Source: Streptomyces solicavernae (GTDB taxonomy: Bacteria; Actinomycetota; Actinomycetes; Streptomycetales; Streptomycetaceae). Taken from it: DNA of 64,000 nucleotides. The DNA lies in NCBI RefSeq assembly GCF_029968095.1, contig NZ_JASCIR010000012.1, forward strand, positions 62,001 to 126,000. Direction: 5' to 3'. Each line of letters begins with the position of its first letter. The first letter of the stretch is position 1. This document shows, in pieces, positions 38,104 to 46,678 of the stretch. Position numbers and translations under genes: made by a program. The notes beneath the pieces are model-generated. The model was not told the DNA's origin. It did not search any database and was given only the letters and a program-made list of their open reading frames with translations.

Positions 38104-39651
38104 ATGCCCGAACAAGAGCCCTTCCGCAGCCACGTGGAGGAGACCCTCGACGCGCTGGCGGCCGACCCCGGCCGCGAGCTCCTGGTGCACGGCGACCGAC
38201 GCCTGACGGCCGGTCAATTCCGGTCGCTGGTCCACCGCATGGCCCACGCGCTCACCGCCCGAGGCGTCTCGCGCGCCACCACCGTCACCCTCCTCAGCGG
38301 CAACCTGCCCGAGACCATCGCCGCCCGCTACGCCGCCAACCTCGTGGGCTGCCGCGTCAACCACCTCTACAACAAGCTGTCGGCCGACGTGCAGGCCGCG
38401 ATCGTCGACGACGTCGAGACGCAGGCCCTGATCGTCGACCCGCACTACGCCGACCGCGCCGCGGAGATCACCCGGACCACGCCCGTACCGCATGTCCTCC
38501 TACTGGGCGACGGCAAGCGCGACATCGGCCCGGACCTCCTCGCGCTCGCGGCCCAACAGCCCGCCGACCCGTTCGCCGCCCGAGCCCGCCCCGACGACAT
38601 CTGCACCATCCGCCACACCGGCGGCACGACCGGCCACCCCAAGGGCATCGTCACCACCTTCGCGCAGGCGGCCCGCATGCACCGGACGGCCGACGCGGTC
38701 CGCCCCGCGGGCGAGGAGGCGCCGAGGCAACTCGCCTGCACCACCCTCGCCCACGCCGCGGGACTGCTCGCCGACGTCGTGATCCGCGCCGGCGGCGCCG
38801 TCGTACTCCACGACGACTTCGACCCCGGCGAGGTCCTCGCCGCCATCGAGCGCGAACGCATCACCCGCCTCTTCCTGCTCCCGCCGCTGCTCTACCAGCT
38901 CCTCGACCACCCGGACGCCGGGCGCCGCGACCTGAGCAGCCTGCGCGGCCTCACGTACGGCGGCTGCCAGGCCTCGCCCACCCGGATCGCCGACGCCGTA
39001 CGCCGACTCGGCCCCGTCCTCGTCCAGTTCTACGGCCAGAACGAAGCCGGCGGCATCAGCGTCCTCACCGCCGAGGACCACGACCCGGACCGGCCCGGGC
39101 GGTTGCGTTCCGCGGGCAGGGTGCTGCCGGGCGTGGAGGTCGCCGTACGCGACGCCGACGGCAACGACCTGGCGGCCGGGGAGCACGGCGAGATATGCGT
39201 CCGCTCCGACGGCGCCATGACGGGCTACTGGAAGCAGCCGGACCTCACCGCGGAAGTGCTGCGCGACGGCTGGCTGCACACCGGCGACATCGGCTTCCTC
39301 GACGACGAGGGTTACGTCACCGTCGTCGACCGCCTGAAGGACATGATCGTGGTCGTCGGCGGCCACGTGTACACCACCGAGCTGGAGGATCTGCTCAACT
39401 CCCACCCGAAGGTGCGGCAGAGCGCCGTCTTCGGCGTGCACGACGCAGACCGTACGGAACGGGTGCACGCCGCCGTCGTACCCGTGCCGGGCGCAGGGGT
39501 GGAGGCCGAGGAACTCCGGGCGGCGGTACGCGAGCGGCGCGGCGCGATGTACGAACCGGCCCGCCTCACGTTCCTGGACGCCCTGCCGCTGACGGACGCG
39601 GGCAAGCCGGACAAGAAGCTGCTGCGGCAGCGCGCGGGGCAACCGGCCTGA
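38104..39651 (+). CDS. AMP-forming acyl-CoA ligase (ANL superfamily)
   Basis: 515 residues. P-loop TIRHTGGTTGHPKGIVTT, YGQNEAGG, the TGD motif GWLHTGDIGFLDDEG, VVVGGHVYTTELEDLL, and terminal PLTDAGKPDKKLLR with the adenylation lysine. The family activates a carboxylic acid as acyl-AMP and then CoA or another acceptor. Substrate unknown; the acceptor pocket pattern is not distinctive to my eye. The final codons are followed by low-complexity sequence and a hairpin, so it is the end of its transcript. Confidence 0.87.
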   Translation: MPEQEPFRSHVEETLDALAADPGRELLVHGDRRLTAGQFRSLVHRMAHALTARGVSRATTVTLLSGNLPETIAARYAANLVGCRVNHLYNKLSADVQAAIVDDVETQALIVDPHYADRAAEITRTTPVPHVLLLGDGKRDIGPDLLALAAQQPADPFAARARPDDICTIRHTGGTTGHPKGIVTTFAQAARMHRTADAVRPAGEEAPRQLACTTLAHAAGLLADVVIRAGGAVVLHDDFDPGEVLAAIERERITRLFLLPPLLYQLLDHPDAGRRDLSSLRGLTYGGCQASPTRIADAVRRLGPVLVQFYGQNEAGGISVLTAEDHDPDRPGRLRSAGRVLPGVEVAVRDADGNDLAAGEHGEICVRSDGAMTGYWKQPDLTAEVLRDGWLHTGDIGFLDDEGYVTVVDRLKDMIVVVGGHVYTTELEDLLNSHPKVRQSAVFGVHDADRTERVHAAVVPVPGAGVEAEELRAAVRERRGAMYEPARLTFLDALPLTDAGKPDKKLLRQRAGQPA

Positions 39652-39730
39652 GGACGGCGGCGAGAGCCGAGCAGACAGCGCAAGCCGAGCAGACAGGCGA
39701 GCGGACAGAACGGCAGGAGGCAAACAGAAA

Positions 39731-39754
39731 GGCAAGGAGCGCACTCTCCTTGCC
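39731..39754. terminator. Perfect hairpin between the ligase and rph genes
   Basis: GGCAAGGAG, loop CGCACT, CTCCTTGCC: a 9-bp perfect stem with a 6-nt loop, followed by ACGTTCAACTTATAG without a clear T tract. It probably terminates the ligase transcript. Confidence 0.7.
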
Positions 39755-39776
39755 ACGTTCAACTTATAGCGCGGCG

Positions 39777-39798
39777 GGGGGCTTGCGGCAAGGCCCCC
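39777..39798. promoter_or_regulatory. Rifamycin-associated element (RAE)
   Basis: GGGGCTTGCGGCAAGGCCCC at 39778-39797, extended by one G and one C on either side, matches the published RAE inverted repeat that marks rifampin-inducible genes in actinomycetes. It lies about 135 bp before the rph start. Confidence 0.88.
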
Positions 39799-39933
39799 GC
39801 CAGAGCGCAGAATCATCCGCCGAGGCCACGGCCTGCGGAAACGCGGCCGCCGCGCGAGTGTGGTGCCGTACGCACACGTCCGGCTGGGACGTGGCCGACC
39901 AGAGATCCGAGAGAGTGGGAGGCGGGGACCGCG

Positions 39934-42663
39934 ATGAGCGAGCAGTACGTACGGGATCTCCACGAGGTCGACGAGCAGCAGGTTCCCCTCGTCGGCGGCA
40001 AGGGCGCACACCTGGGTGCCCTCGCACGGATGGACGGCATCCGCGTACCGGACGGCTTCTGCGTGACGACGGACGCCTACCGGCGGGTCCTCGCGGAGGC
40101 GCCGGCCGTCGACGGTCTGCTCGACGAGCTGGACCGCCTGAACCCCGACGACCAGGACGCCATCCGCACGCTCAGCGCGCAGCTCCGCCGCACCATCGAG
40201 GACACCGGTGTCCCGGACGACCTCACGGAGGCCGTCACCCGCGCCCTCGCCCGGCACGGTGAAGAGGCCGCCTACGCCGTACGGTCCAGCGCGACGGCCG
40301 AGGACCTGCCGGCCGCCTCCTTCGCCGGGCAGCAGGACACCTACCTCAACGTGGTGGGCCCGGCGGCGGTCCTGAGGCACATCAGCCGCTGCTGGGCCTC
40401 GCTGTTCACCGAGCGCGCCGTGATCTACCGCGGGCGGGGCGGCATCGACCACCGCACGGTCCACATGGCCGTCGTCGTGCAGCGGATGGTCCTCCCGCAG
40501 GCGTCCGGCATCCTCTTCACGGCCGACCCGGTCACCGGCAACCGCAAGGTCGCCACCGTCGACGCGGGCTTCGGCCTGGGCGAGGCCCTGGTCTCCGGCC
40601 TGGTCGACCCGGATGTGTTCACGGTGCGCGACGGTGAGGTCCTGACCCGGACGGTCGCCGCCAAGCAACGGGCGATCGACGCGCTGCCGGCCGGCGGCAC
40701 GCAGGAGGTCGCCATCGACGCGCAACGGCAGCGGCAGCCCGCCCTGACGGACGCGCAGGCCCTACGGCTCGTCCGGCTCGGGCGGCGGATCGAGGCGTAC
40801 TTCGGCCGTCCGCAGGACATCGAATGGTGCCTGGCCGACGGCGAGTTCCGGATCGTGCAGAGCCGCCCGATCACGACGCTGTTCCCCATCCCGGACCGCG
40901 GCCCGGAACCGGCGGACGACGGCCTGGGCCTGCGCGTCTACCTCTCTGTCGGCCACCAGCAGATGATGACCGACCCCATGAAGCCCCTGGGGCTCTCCCT
41001 GTGGCAGCTGACCGCCATGGTCCCGATGCTGACGGCCGGCGGGCGGCTGTTCGTCGACTCCACCCGTCATCTGGCCCGGCCCGCGAGCCGCGCCGCCTTC
41101 CTTGACCTGGTGGGCCGGGGCGACCCGCTGACCCGGGACGCACTGGAGACCATCCTCGAACGGCACGACTTCACCCCCGAACTCCCCGCGCCTCCCACGC
41201 CCACCGCACACCCCGACCAGGCCCCCGCCGGACCGGCCCCAGGCGACCAGACCCCAGGCGACCAGACCCCAGGCGACCAGGCCCCCACCGGACCGCCCTC
41301 CGCCGAGCCGCCGGTCGGCGGTCCGCCCGCGACGGTCGAGACCGACCCGGCCGTCGTCACCGAACTGATCGAACGCAGCCGCAAGTCCCTCGCCGCCCTG
41401 GAACGCGACATCCGTACGAGGACCGGTCCCGACCTCTTCGACTTCCTCCTCCAGGCCTTCGAGGAGCACAAGCGGATGCTCCGCGACCCGCTCAGCATGC
41501 AGGCGATCATGGCCGGTATGGAGGCCACCTGGTGGCTCAACGACCACCTGGAGGAATGGCTCGGCGAGAAGAACGCCGCCGACACCCTGACGCTGTCCGC
41601 CCCCGACAACATCACCTCGGAGATGGGCCTGGCGCTCCTCGACGTCGCCGACGTGTTCCGCCCGCACCCGGAACTCGTGGCGTTCCTGCAGACCGTGGAG
41701 CAGCACGGCGACGACGGCACCTTCCTGGACGAGCTGGCCCGGCTCCCGTACGGAGCCGAGGCGCGCGATGCCGTCGAGGCCTACCTCGACCGGTACGGCA
41801 TGCGCTGCGTCGGCGAGATCGACATCACGCGGCCCCGCTGGCGCGAACGCCCCACCACCCTCGTACCGGTGATCCTCGACAACGTCAGGAACTTCCCGCC
41901 GGGCGCCGCCGAACGGCGCTTCGAGCAGGGCCGGCAGCGGGCGCGGCAGAAGGAACAGGAGGTGCTGGCCCGGCTGCGGACCCTGCCGGACGGTGAGCGG
42001 AAGGCCGACGAGACCCAGGGGATGATCGACCGGGTCCGGACCTTCATCGGCTACCGCGAGTACCCCAAGTACGCCATCGTGAGCCGCTACTTCGTCTACA
42101 AGCAGGCCCTGCTGGCGGAGGCCGGACGCCTCGTGCGGGAAGGAGTGCTCGCCGAGCGGGAGGACGCCTTCTACCTCACGTTCCAGGAACTCCACGCCGC
42201 CGCCCGCGCCCACCGGGTGGACGCCCGGCTGCTCCGGGACCGCAGGGAGGCGTTCCGTGCGCACCACGCGCTCACCCCGCCCCGCGTCCTCACCTCGGAC
42301 GGCGAGGCCCTGTCCGGCGCGTACCGGCGGGACGACGTACCGGACGGCGCCCTGGCCGGACTGCCGGTCTCCGCCGGAACCGTCGAGGGGCGGGCCCGGG
42401 TCGTCCTCGACATGGCCGACGCCGACCTGGCGGCGGGCGACATCCTGGTCACGCCGTTCACCGACCCCAGCTGGTCCCCGCTGTTCGTGGGCATCGCCGG
42501 CCTGGTGACGGAGGTGGGCGGCCTGATGACCCATGGCGCGGTCATCGCCCGGGAGTACGGCCTGCCGGCCGTCGTGGGCGTGGCACAGGCCACCCGCCTC
42601 ATCCGCGACGGCCGGCGCATCCGCGTCCACGGAACGGACGGCTACGTCGAGCTTCTCCCCTGA
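39934..42663 (+). CDS. rph: Rifampin phosphotransferase
   Basis: 909 residues with the Rph domain order: N-terminal ATP-grasp (GGKGAHLGAL, YAVRSSATAEDLPAASFAGQ, QRMVLPQASGILFTADPVTG), a central antibiotic-binding helical domain, and a C-terminal swivelling histidine domain (TEVGGLMTHGAVIAREYGLP, His about 867). In PEP synthase and PPDK the histidine domain is in the middle, so Rph is the better call. The enzyme transfers the beta-phosphate of ATP to rifamycins and inactivates them. The central domain has a Pro-rich insert with PGDQT repeats (residues about 417-465), making it longer than the usual 860 or so residues. The upstream RAE predicts induction by rifamycin. Confidence 0.92.
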   Translation: MSEQYVRDLHEVDEQQVPLVGGKGAHLGALARMDGIRVPDGFCVTTDAYRRVLAEAPAVDGLLDELDRLNPDDQDAIRTLSAQLRRTIEDTGVPDDLTEAVTRALARHGEEAAYAVRSSATAEDLPAASFAGQQDTYLNVVGPAAVLRHISRCWASLFTERAVIYRGRGGIDHRTVHMAVVVQRMVLPQASGILFTADPVTGNRKVATVDAGFGLGEALVSGLVDPDVFTVRDGEVLTRTVAAKQRAIDALPAGGTQEVAIDAQRQRQPALTDAQALRLVRLGRRIEAYFGRPQDIEWCLADGEFRIVQSRPITTLFPIPDRGPEPADDGLGLRVYLSVGHQQMMTDPMKPLGLSLWQLTAMVPMLTAGGRLFVDSTRHLARPASRAAFLDLVGRGDPLTRDALETILERHDFTPELPAPPTPTAHPDQAPAGPAPGDQTPGDQTPGDQAPTGPPSAEPPVGGPPATVETDPAVVTELIERSRKSLAALERDIRTRTGPDLFDFLLQAFEEHKRMLRDPLSMQAIMAGMEATWWLNDHLEEWLGEKNAADTLTLSAPDNITSEMGLALLDVADVFRPHPELVAFLQTVEQHGDDGTFLDELARLPYGAEARDAVEAYLDRYGMRCVGEIDITRPRWRERPTTLVPVILDNVRNFPPGAAERRFEQGRQRARQKEQEVLARLRTLPDGERKADETQGMIDRVRTFIGYREYPKYAIVSRYFVYKQALLAEAGRLVREGVLAEREDAFYLTFQELHAAARAHRVDARLLRDRREAFRAHHALTPPRVLTSDGEALSGAYRRDDVPDGALAGLPVSAGTVEGRARVVLDMADADLAAGDILVTPFTDPSWSPLFVGIAGLVTEVGGLMTHGAVIAREYGLPAVVGVAQATRLIRDGRRIRVHGTDGYVELLP
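41234..41282. repeat. 15-bp repeat in the rph insert
   Basis: Three copies of CCAGGCGACCAGACC encode the PGDQT repeats inside the antibiotic-binding domain. Confidence 0.85.
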
Positions 42664-42708
42664 GCGGAAGGGGAGTTCGGGAGTTCGGCCGTGGACGCGG
42701 AACCGGCG

Positions 42709-43077
42709 TCAGCAGTCGCGGACCGGGTCGGTCTCGCTGTAGATGTCGGTGTCCTTCATGAACCCGAGCCGGCCGTTGTCCGCGACCGTCATCAGCCAGC
42801 GGGTGGGATGCGGGCCGCCGACCCAGTCCTGGCCGTCCATCTTGCAGTAGAACCAGCTGGGGTTGGAGTACATGTGGCCGACCACGGTGTCGGGGTCCGG
42901 GTAGACGTGGTTGTTGCCGACGGTGCCGTAGACCGGGGCGCCGGGCACGTTGTGGCACCAGTAGCGGTTGCCGTCCGCCCAGCAGGTGTCCGCGGCCGAG
43001 GCCGTGGGTGCGAGGGTCAGGACGGCACCGGCGGTGAGGGCGACGGCGCCCAGGGCCGAAGCGAGCTTGCTGCGCAT
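42709..43077 (-). CDS. Small secreted protein, 122 aa
   Basis: Sec signal MRSKLASALGAVALTAGAVL ending in TASA-AD, then a cysteine-containing exported domain (DTCWADGNRYWCHNVPGAPV, WFYCKMDG) resembling small SH3-like or bacterial extracellular proteins. ATG 43077 has GGGGAG upstream. Four cysteines (CWAD, WCHN, FYCK, RDC) could form two disulfides. The last residues DPVRDC end the protein. Function unknown; Streptomyces encode many such short secreted proteins. Confidence 0.78.
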   Translation of the reverse strand: MRSKLASALGAVALTAGAVLTLAPTASAADTCWADGNRYWCHNVPGAPVYGTVGNNHVYPDPDTVVGHMYSNPSWFYCKMDGQDWVGGPHPTRWLMTVADNGRLGFMKDTDIYSETDPVRDC

Positions 43078-43237
43078 ACAACTCCCCATGCTGTGCCCCG
43101 GGTCGGGGCGACGAACGTCGTTGTCGAACCGCCCTGGTCGGAGGCGGCCGCTGGGGAAGACGCCGCCGCGTCCGGCGCCGGTTGCCGGGGTCGTACGGTC
43201 TTCACCCGTCCGGCGCATGAGGAGGCCGCTCGTGCCG

Positions 43238-43300
43238 AAGGGGGCCGCCCCGCAGGTGGGGGCCGCCCCGCAGGGGGCCGCCCCGTGCCCCGGGCTCACC
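43238..43300. repeat. GGGGGCCGCCCCGCAG repeat, three copies
   Basis: Three near-identical 16 to 18-bp units, each self-complementary (GGGGC/GCCCC), between the divergently spaced small exported protein and the lipoprotein gene. Confidence 0.7.
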
Positions 43301-43628
43301 CCGAAGGTGTGTCGTCCACCTTGAAGCCCATGTCGACCTGCGTGCCGTCGACCGACTTCGCGGTGACCGTGAGGCCGTACGTCTGGCCGTCCGCCGTCAG
43401 TTCGCAGCGCACCGTCGCATCCACCTCGGCCTTCAGGTCCTCGTCGCAGGTGACGCTGTCGGGCTCCCGGCCGACCTGCTTGCCCAGCGCCTGCGACGCC
43501 TTCTCGGCGACCTCGTCCTTGCTCACCGCCGCCGGACCGCCGACGCTGCAGCCCGCCGTGAGCAGCACCGCCAGCACCCCCGTCGCCGTCCCGGCCGCCA
43601 TCCGGATCCCCACCGCTCGCCGCTGCAC
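43296..43628 (-). CDS. DUF4333-type small lipoprotein
   Basis: 110 residues. A lipoprotein signal with lipobox LTAGC (Cys27) precedes a single DUF4333-like domain: KDEVAEKASQALGKQVGREP, SVTCDEDLKAEVDATVRCEL and TVTAKSVDGTQVDMGFKVD, with two cysteines expected to be disulfide-bonded. GTG 43628 has GAGGAG 7 nt upstream. An exported envelope protein of unknown role. Confidence 0.85.
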   Translation of the reverse strand: MQRRAVGIRMAAGTATGVLAVLLTAGCSVGGPAAVSKDEVAEKASQALGKQVGREPDSVTCDEDLKAEVDATVRCELTADGQTYGLTVTAKSVDGTQVDMGFKVDDTPSG

Positions 43629-43768
43629 CGCACGCTCCTCGTTCGAATGTTCATGACAGGCTTGTGCGTGGGGAAACTACCACCCGCCAACTACCAACCG
43701 CCCGGGCACCTTGGCGGGCAGGACGCCGCGGGACGGCGCCGCGCAGGGCGAGGGCGCAGTCGAGCGAT

Positions 43769-43816
43769 CCGTACTGTGGGGCGCGGCGGCGATCGCGGCT
43801 TCCGTACTGTGGGGCG
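43769..43816 (+). promoter_or_regulatory. Duplicated promoter segment of the Lrp gene
   Basis: TCCGTACTGTGGGGCG occurs at 43769-43784 and 43801-43816, the second directly abutting the GTG start. Each copy carries a TACTGT -10-like box. Confidence 0.5.
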
Positions 43817-44806
43817 GTGACGACCGCAGCTGACACGCCCCTGGACGCGCTGGACCGCCGCATCATCGCGGCCCTGCAGATCGACGGACGCGCCTCCTGG
43901 CGCCGGATCGCCGCCGCGCTCGGCGAGCCGCAGCGCACGGTGGCCCGCCGCGGCCTGCACCTCCTGGAGAGCGGGCAGGTGACGGTCACCGGTCTGGTCG
44001 CGCGCGGCGAGACCGCTATCGTACGGCTGACCTGCCGCCCGGGCGCGGCACGGGAGGCCGCGCTGGCGGCCGCGGCGCGTACGGACACGATCTTCAGCTA
44101 CGTCCTGTCGGGCGCTCCGGACTGTGTGGCCGAAGTGCAGTGCCCGCCGGGGGAGTTGGCCCGGCTGATGGTGGACGAGGTGCCGGCCCGCCCCGAGTTG
44201 CGGGCGCAGGAGGTCGCCCCCGTGCTGCGGTACTTCCGTACGGTGCACGACTGGCGGCCGGGGATCCTGGGCGCGGACGAGGAGGCGGCGCTCTCGCAGC
44301 ACCCGGTCCGCCGGGAGGGGGCGAACGCGCCGGCCGTGGAACTGGGCCCGGAGGAGCGGCGGATCGTGACGGCGCTGGCCGAGGACGGGCGGCGTACGCA
44401 CGAGGAGCTGGCGGCGATCGCGGGGGTGTCGGAGGCGACGGCGCGGCGGCGGGTGGAGGCGCTGACCGGGGCGGGCGTGGTGTCGATCCGGGCGGCGGTG
44501 GAACCGGCGCTGCTGGGGCTGCCGGTGGAGGCCCTGCTGTGGATCAGGACCCGCCCCGACGCGGTGGAGGCGGTCGGCCAACTGCTCGTCGAATCGCCGC
44601 TCGTGCGGTACGCGGCGGTGGTGATGGGCGAGTACCAGCTGCTGGTGGACGTCACCCAGCCGTCCATGGCCGCGCTGCACACGTTCCTCACGGAGGGCGC
44701 GTGGCTGAGCGAGGTCGAGGCGGTCAGCTCGCACCTGGTGATCGAGGCGCTGAAGCGGAGCGCGACGCCCACGCCGTTGATGCGGGGGTTGCTCACGGCG
44801 GGGTGA
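43817..44806 (+). CDS. Lrp/AsnC-family regulator, two-domain
   Basis: 329 residues, again a double Lrp: HTH 1 (LDRRIIAALQIDGRASWRRI) and HTH 2 (EELAAIAGVSEATARRRVEAL) each followed by a RAM-type ligand domain. There is no ribosome site before GTG 43817. TACTGT ends 6 nt upstream, so the transcript is likely leaderless; the same 16-bp segment TCCGTACTGTGGGGCG also occurs 32 bp upstream. It sits before an amidase and SSS symporter operon and is the likely regulator of it. Confidence 0.85.
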   Translation: MTTAADTPLDALDRRIIAALQIDGRASWRRIAAALGEPQRTVARRGLHLLESGQVTVTGLVARGETAIVRLTCRPGAAREAALAAAARTDTIFSYVLSGAPDCVAEVQCPPGELARLMVDEVPARPELRAQEVAPVLRYFRTVHDWRPGILGADEEAALSQHPVRREGANAPAVELGPEERRIVTALAEDGRRTHEELAAIAGVSEATARRRVEALTGAGVVSIRAAVEPALLGLPVEALLWIRTRPDAVEAVGQLLVESPLVRYAAVVMGEYQLLVDVTQPSMAALHTFLTEGAWLSEVEAVSSHLVIEALKRSATPTPLMRGLLTAG

Positions 44807-44853
44807 CGGGTGACGGGTGTCAGGTGTTGGGGTGGCGGGGTGACCGGCCTGGT

Positions 44854-44870
44854 GTGACCTTAAGCGTCAC
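44854..44870. promoter_or_regulatory. Inverted repeat before the amidase gene
   Basis: GTGACCTTAAGCGTCAC: 5-bp arms around a TTAA core, inside an AT-rich segment (CAATCAATTCCAGTGACC and AAAAAATTCATAC) that is probably the amidase promoter. Candidate Lrp site. Confidence 0.45.
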
Positions 44871-44976
44871 GCAATCAATTCCAGTGACCAAAAAATTCAT
44901 ACACGCAGATCTCTTGACCACTTTCGGCAGGCGGGCTCAGGATGAGCCACCATCACGCCCCTGCCCTAGGACGGTC

Positions 44977-46401
44977 ATGACCGAGGACATCACGTACGCC
45001 GACGCCACCGAGCTCGTTGCGCGCCTGCGCAAGGGGGAGGTGTCCGCGCGGGAGGTCGTGCGGGCCCACCTGGAGCGGATCGAAGAGGTGAACGCGCACG
45101 TCAACGCGATCGTGACCCTCGACGCGGAGGGCGCGACGGCCGCCGCGAAGGAGGCCGACGACCGGCTCGCGAGGGGCGAGGAGGTCGGACCGCTGCACGG
45201 ACTGCCGATCGCGTTCAAGGACACCCACCTGACCCGCGGGATGCGCACCACGCACGGCTCGCCGCTCTTCGCCGACCACGTGCCCGACGTGGACGAACTG
45301 CTCGTCCAGCGCATCGAATCCGCCGGCGCCATCCGCATCGGCAAGACCAACGTGCCCGAGTTCGCGGCCGGTTCGCACACCTTCAACCGGGTCTTCGGCG
45401 CGACCCGCAACCCGTACGACCTCACGAAGTCGGCCGGCGGCAGCAGCGGCGGGGCGGCGGCCGCGCTCGCCTCCGGGCTGCAGCCGATCGCGGACGGCAG
45501 CGACATGGGCGGGTCCCTGCGCAACCCGGCCTCGTTCTGCAACGTCGTCGGCCTGCGCCCCACGCCGGGGCGGGTGCCGAGCCTCCCCGTCGCCGACCCG
45601 TGGGACACGATGGCCGTCGCCGGACCGATGGCCCGCAGCGTCGCCGACGCCGCACTGCTCCTCTCCGTCATGGCCGGTCCCGACCCGCGCTGCCCGATCT
45701 CCCTGGACGAGCCCGGGTCCGTGTTCCGCACGCCGCTGGAGCGCGAGCTGCGCGGACTGCGGGTCGCCTGGGCGCCGGACCTGGGCGGGCGCGTCCCCGT
45801 CGACCCGGAGGTCAGCGCCCAACTGGCCTCGCAGCTACGGGTGTTCGAGGAGCTGGGCTGTACGGTGACCGAGGACTGCCCGGACCTCGACGGCGCCGAT
45901 GACGTCTTCCGCACGCTGCGCGCGCAGCAGTTCGCCCTGGGCCTCGGCGCGACCCTGGAGGCCGACCCGGGCTCCCTCAAGCCGAGCCTCGCCCGGAACA
46001 TCGAGCAGGGCCTGCAGCTGACCGGCGCGGACCTCCGGCGGGCCACCACCGCACACGCCCGGATCCAGCAGGCCGCGGTGGAGTTCTTCGCCCGCTACGA
46101 CGTGCTGCTCGCGCCGGTCAGCCAAGTCGTGCCGTTCGACGTGGAGTCGGAGTACCCCGCCCTGGTCGGCGGGCAGGAGCAGCACACCTACCTCGACTGG
46201 ATGCGGTCCGCGTACTACGTCACCGTCCTCGGTGCACCGGCCGTCTCCGTGCCCGCCGGGTTCACGCCGGGCGGACTGCCCGTCGGGCTGCAGCTGGTCG
46301 CCGCGCCGCGCGCCGACCTGACCCTCCTGCAGATCGCCGCCCGCTACGAGGCCGCCACCCGGCACGGCCTGCGCCGCCCGGCTCTCGTACCCGCCGAATG
46401 A
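44977..46401 (+). CDS. Amidase signature enzyme
   Basis: 474 residues. The Ser-cisSer-Lys triad is placed exactly: Lys81 (PIAFKDTH), Ser156 (SAGGSSGGAAAAL) and Ser180 (GSDMGGSLRNPA), with spacings 75 and 24 as in fatty acid amide hydrolase. It hydrolyses an amide to acid plus ammonia or amine in the cytoplasm. ATG 44977, with only a weak AGGA upstream. A DUF3311-SSS transporter pair follows, so uptake and hydrolysis of an amide or acyl compound is the likely pathway. Confidence 0.9.
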   Translation: MTEDITYADATELVARLRKGEVSAREVVRAHLERIEEVNAHVNAIVTLDAEGATAAAKEADDRLARGEEVGPLHGLPIAFKDTHLTRGMRTTHGSPLFADHVPDVDELLVQRIESAGAIRIGKTNVPEFAAGSHTFNRVFGATRNPYDLTKSAGGSSGGAAAALASGLQPIADGSDMGGSLRNPASFCNVVGLRPTPGRVPSLPVADPWDTMAVAGPMARSVADAALLLSVMAGPDPRCPISLDEPGSVFRTPLERELRGLRVAWAPDLGGRVPVDPEVSAQLASQLRVFEELGCTVTEDCPDLDGADDVFRTLRAQQFALGLGATLEADPGSLKPSLARNIEQGLQLTGADLRRATTAHARIQQAAVEFFARYDVLLAPVSQVVPFDVESEYPALVGGQEQHTYLDWMRSAYYVTVLGAPAVSVPAGFTPGGLPVGLQLVAAPRADLTLLQIAARYEAATRHGLRRPALVPAE

Positions 46402-46462
46402 CCTCCGTCGGCTGACCATCGCCCTCCGATCGCCAACTGAACGTCTCCTGACGGGATTTCGC

Positions 46463-46678
46463 ATGAGCCAGCGTCATCTGGCGTACCTAGCCGTGCCCGC
46501 GGCCGGGTTCCTCGCCACTCCCTATCTGCCGTTCGTCAACTCCACCCACCTGTGGTTCGGCCTGCCCTCGGTTCTCGTGTGGTGCGTGCTGTGGACGGTG
46601 GGGACCACCGCCGCGCTCGCGCTGTACGAGGCGCACGCCCCGCACCCCGAGGACACCGACGAGGAGGCCGCCAAGTGA
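46463..46678 (+). CDS. DUF3311 small membrane protein, SSS symporter partner
   Basis: 71 residues, two transmembrane helices (YLAVPAAGFLATPYLPFVN and SVLVWCVLWTVGTTAALALY) with LWFGLPSVLVW typical of DUF3311, a small subunit regularly found next to SSS symporters. The stop overlaps the symporter GTG (GTGA). Known family members assist sodium:solute symporters, comparable to the small subunit of pantothenate/acetate-type pairs, though its mechanism is not established. Confidence 0.85.
   Translation: MSQRHLAYLAVPAAGFLATPYLPFVNSTHLWFGLPSVLVWCVLWTVGTTAALALYEAHAPHPEDTDEEAAK

Noticed and set aside
38104..39651. Part of a nonribosomal peptide or polyketide cluster
   Set aside because: Only a stand-alone acyl-CoA ligase; no carrier, condensation or ketosynthase domains in the window.
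39934..42663. PEP synthase or pyruvate phosphate dikinase
   Set aside because: The phosphohistidine domain is at the C-terminus rather than the middle, and the upstream RAE fits rifampin phosphotransferase.
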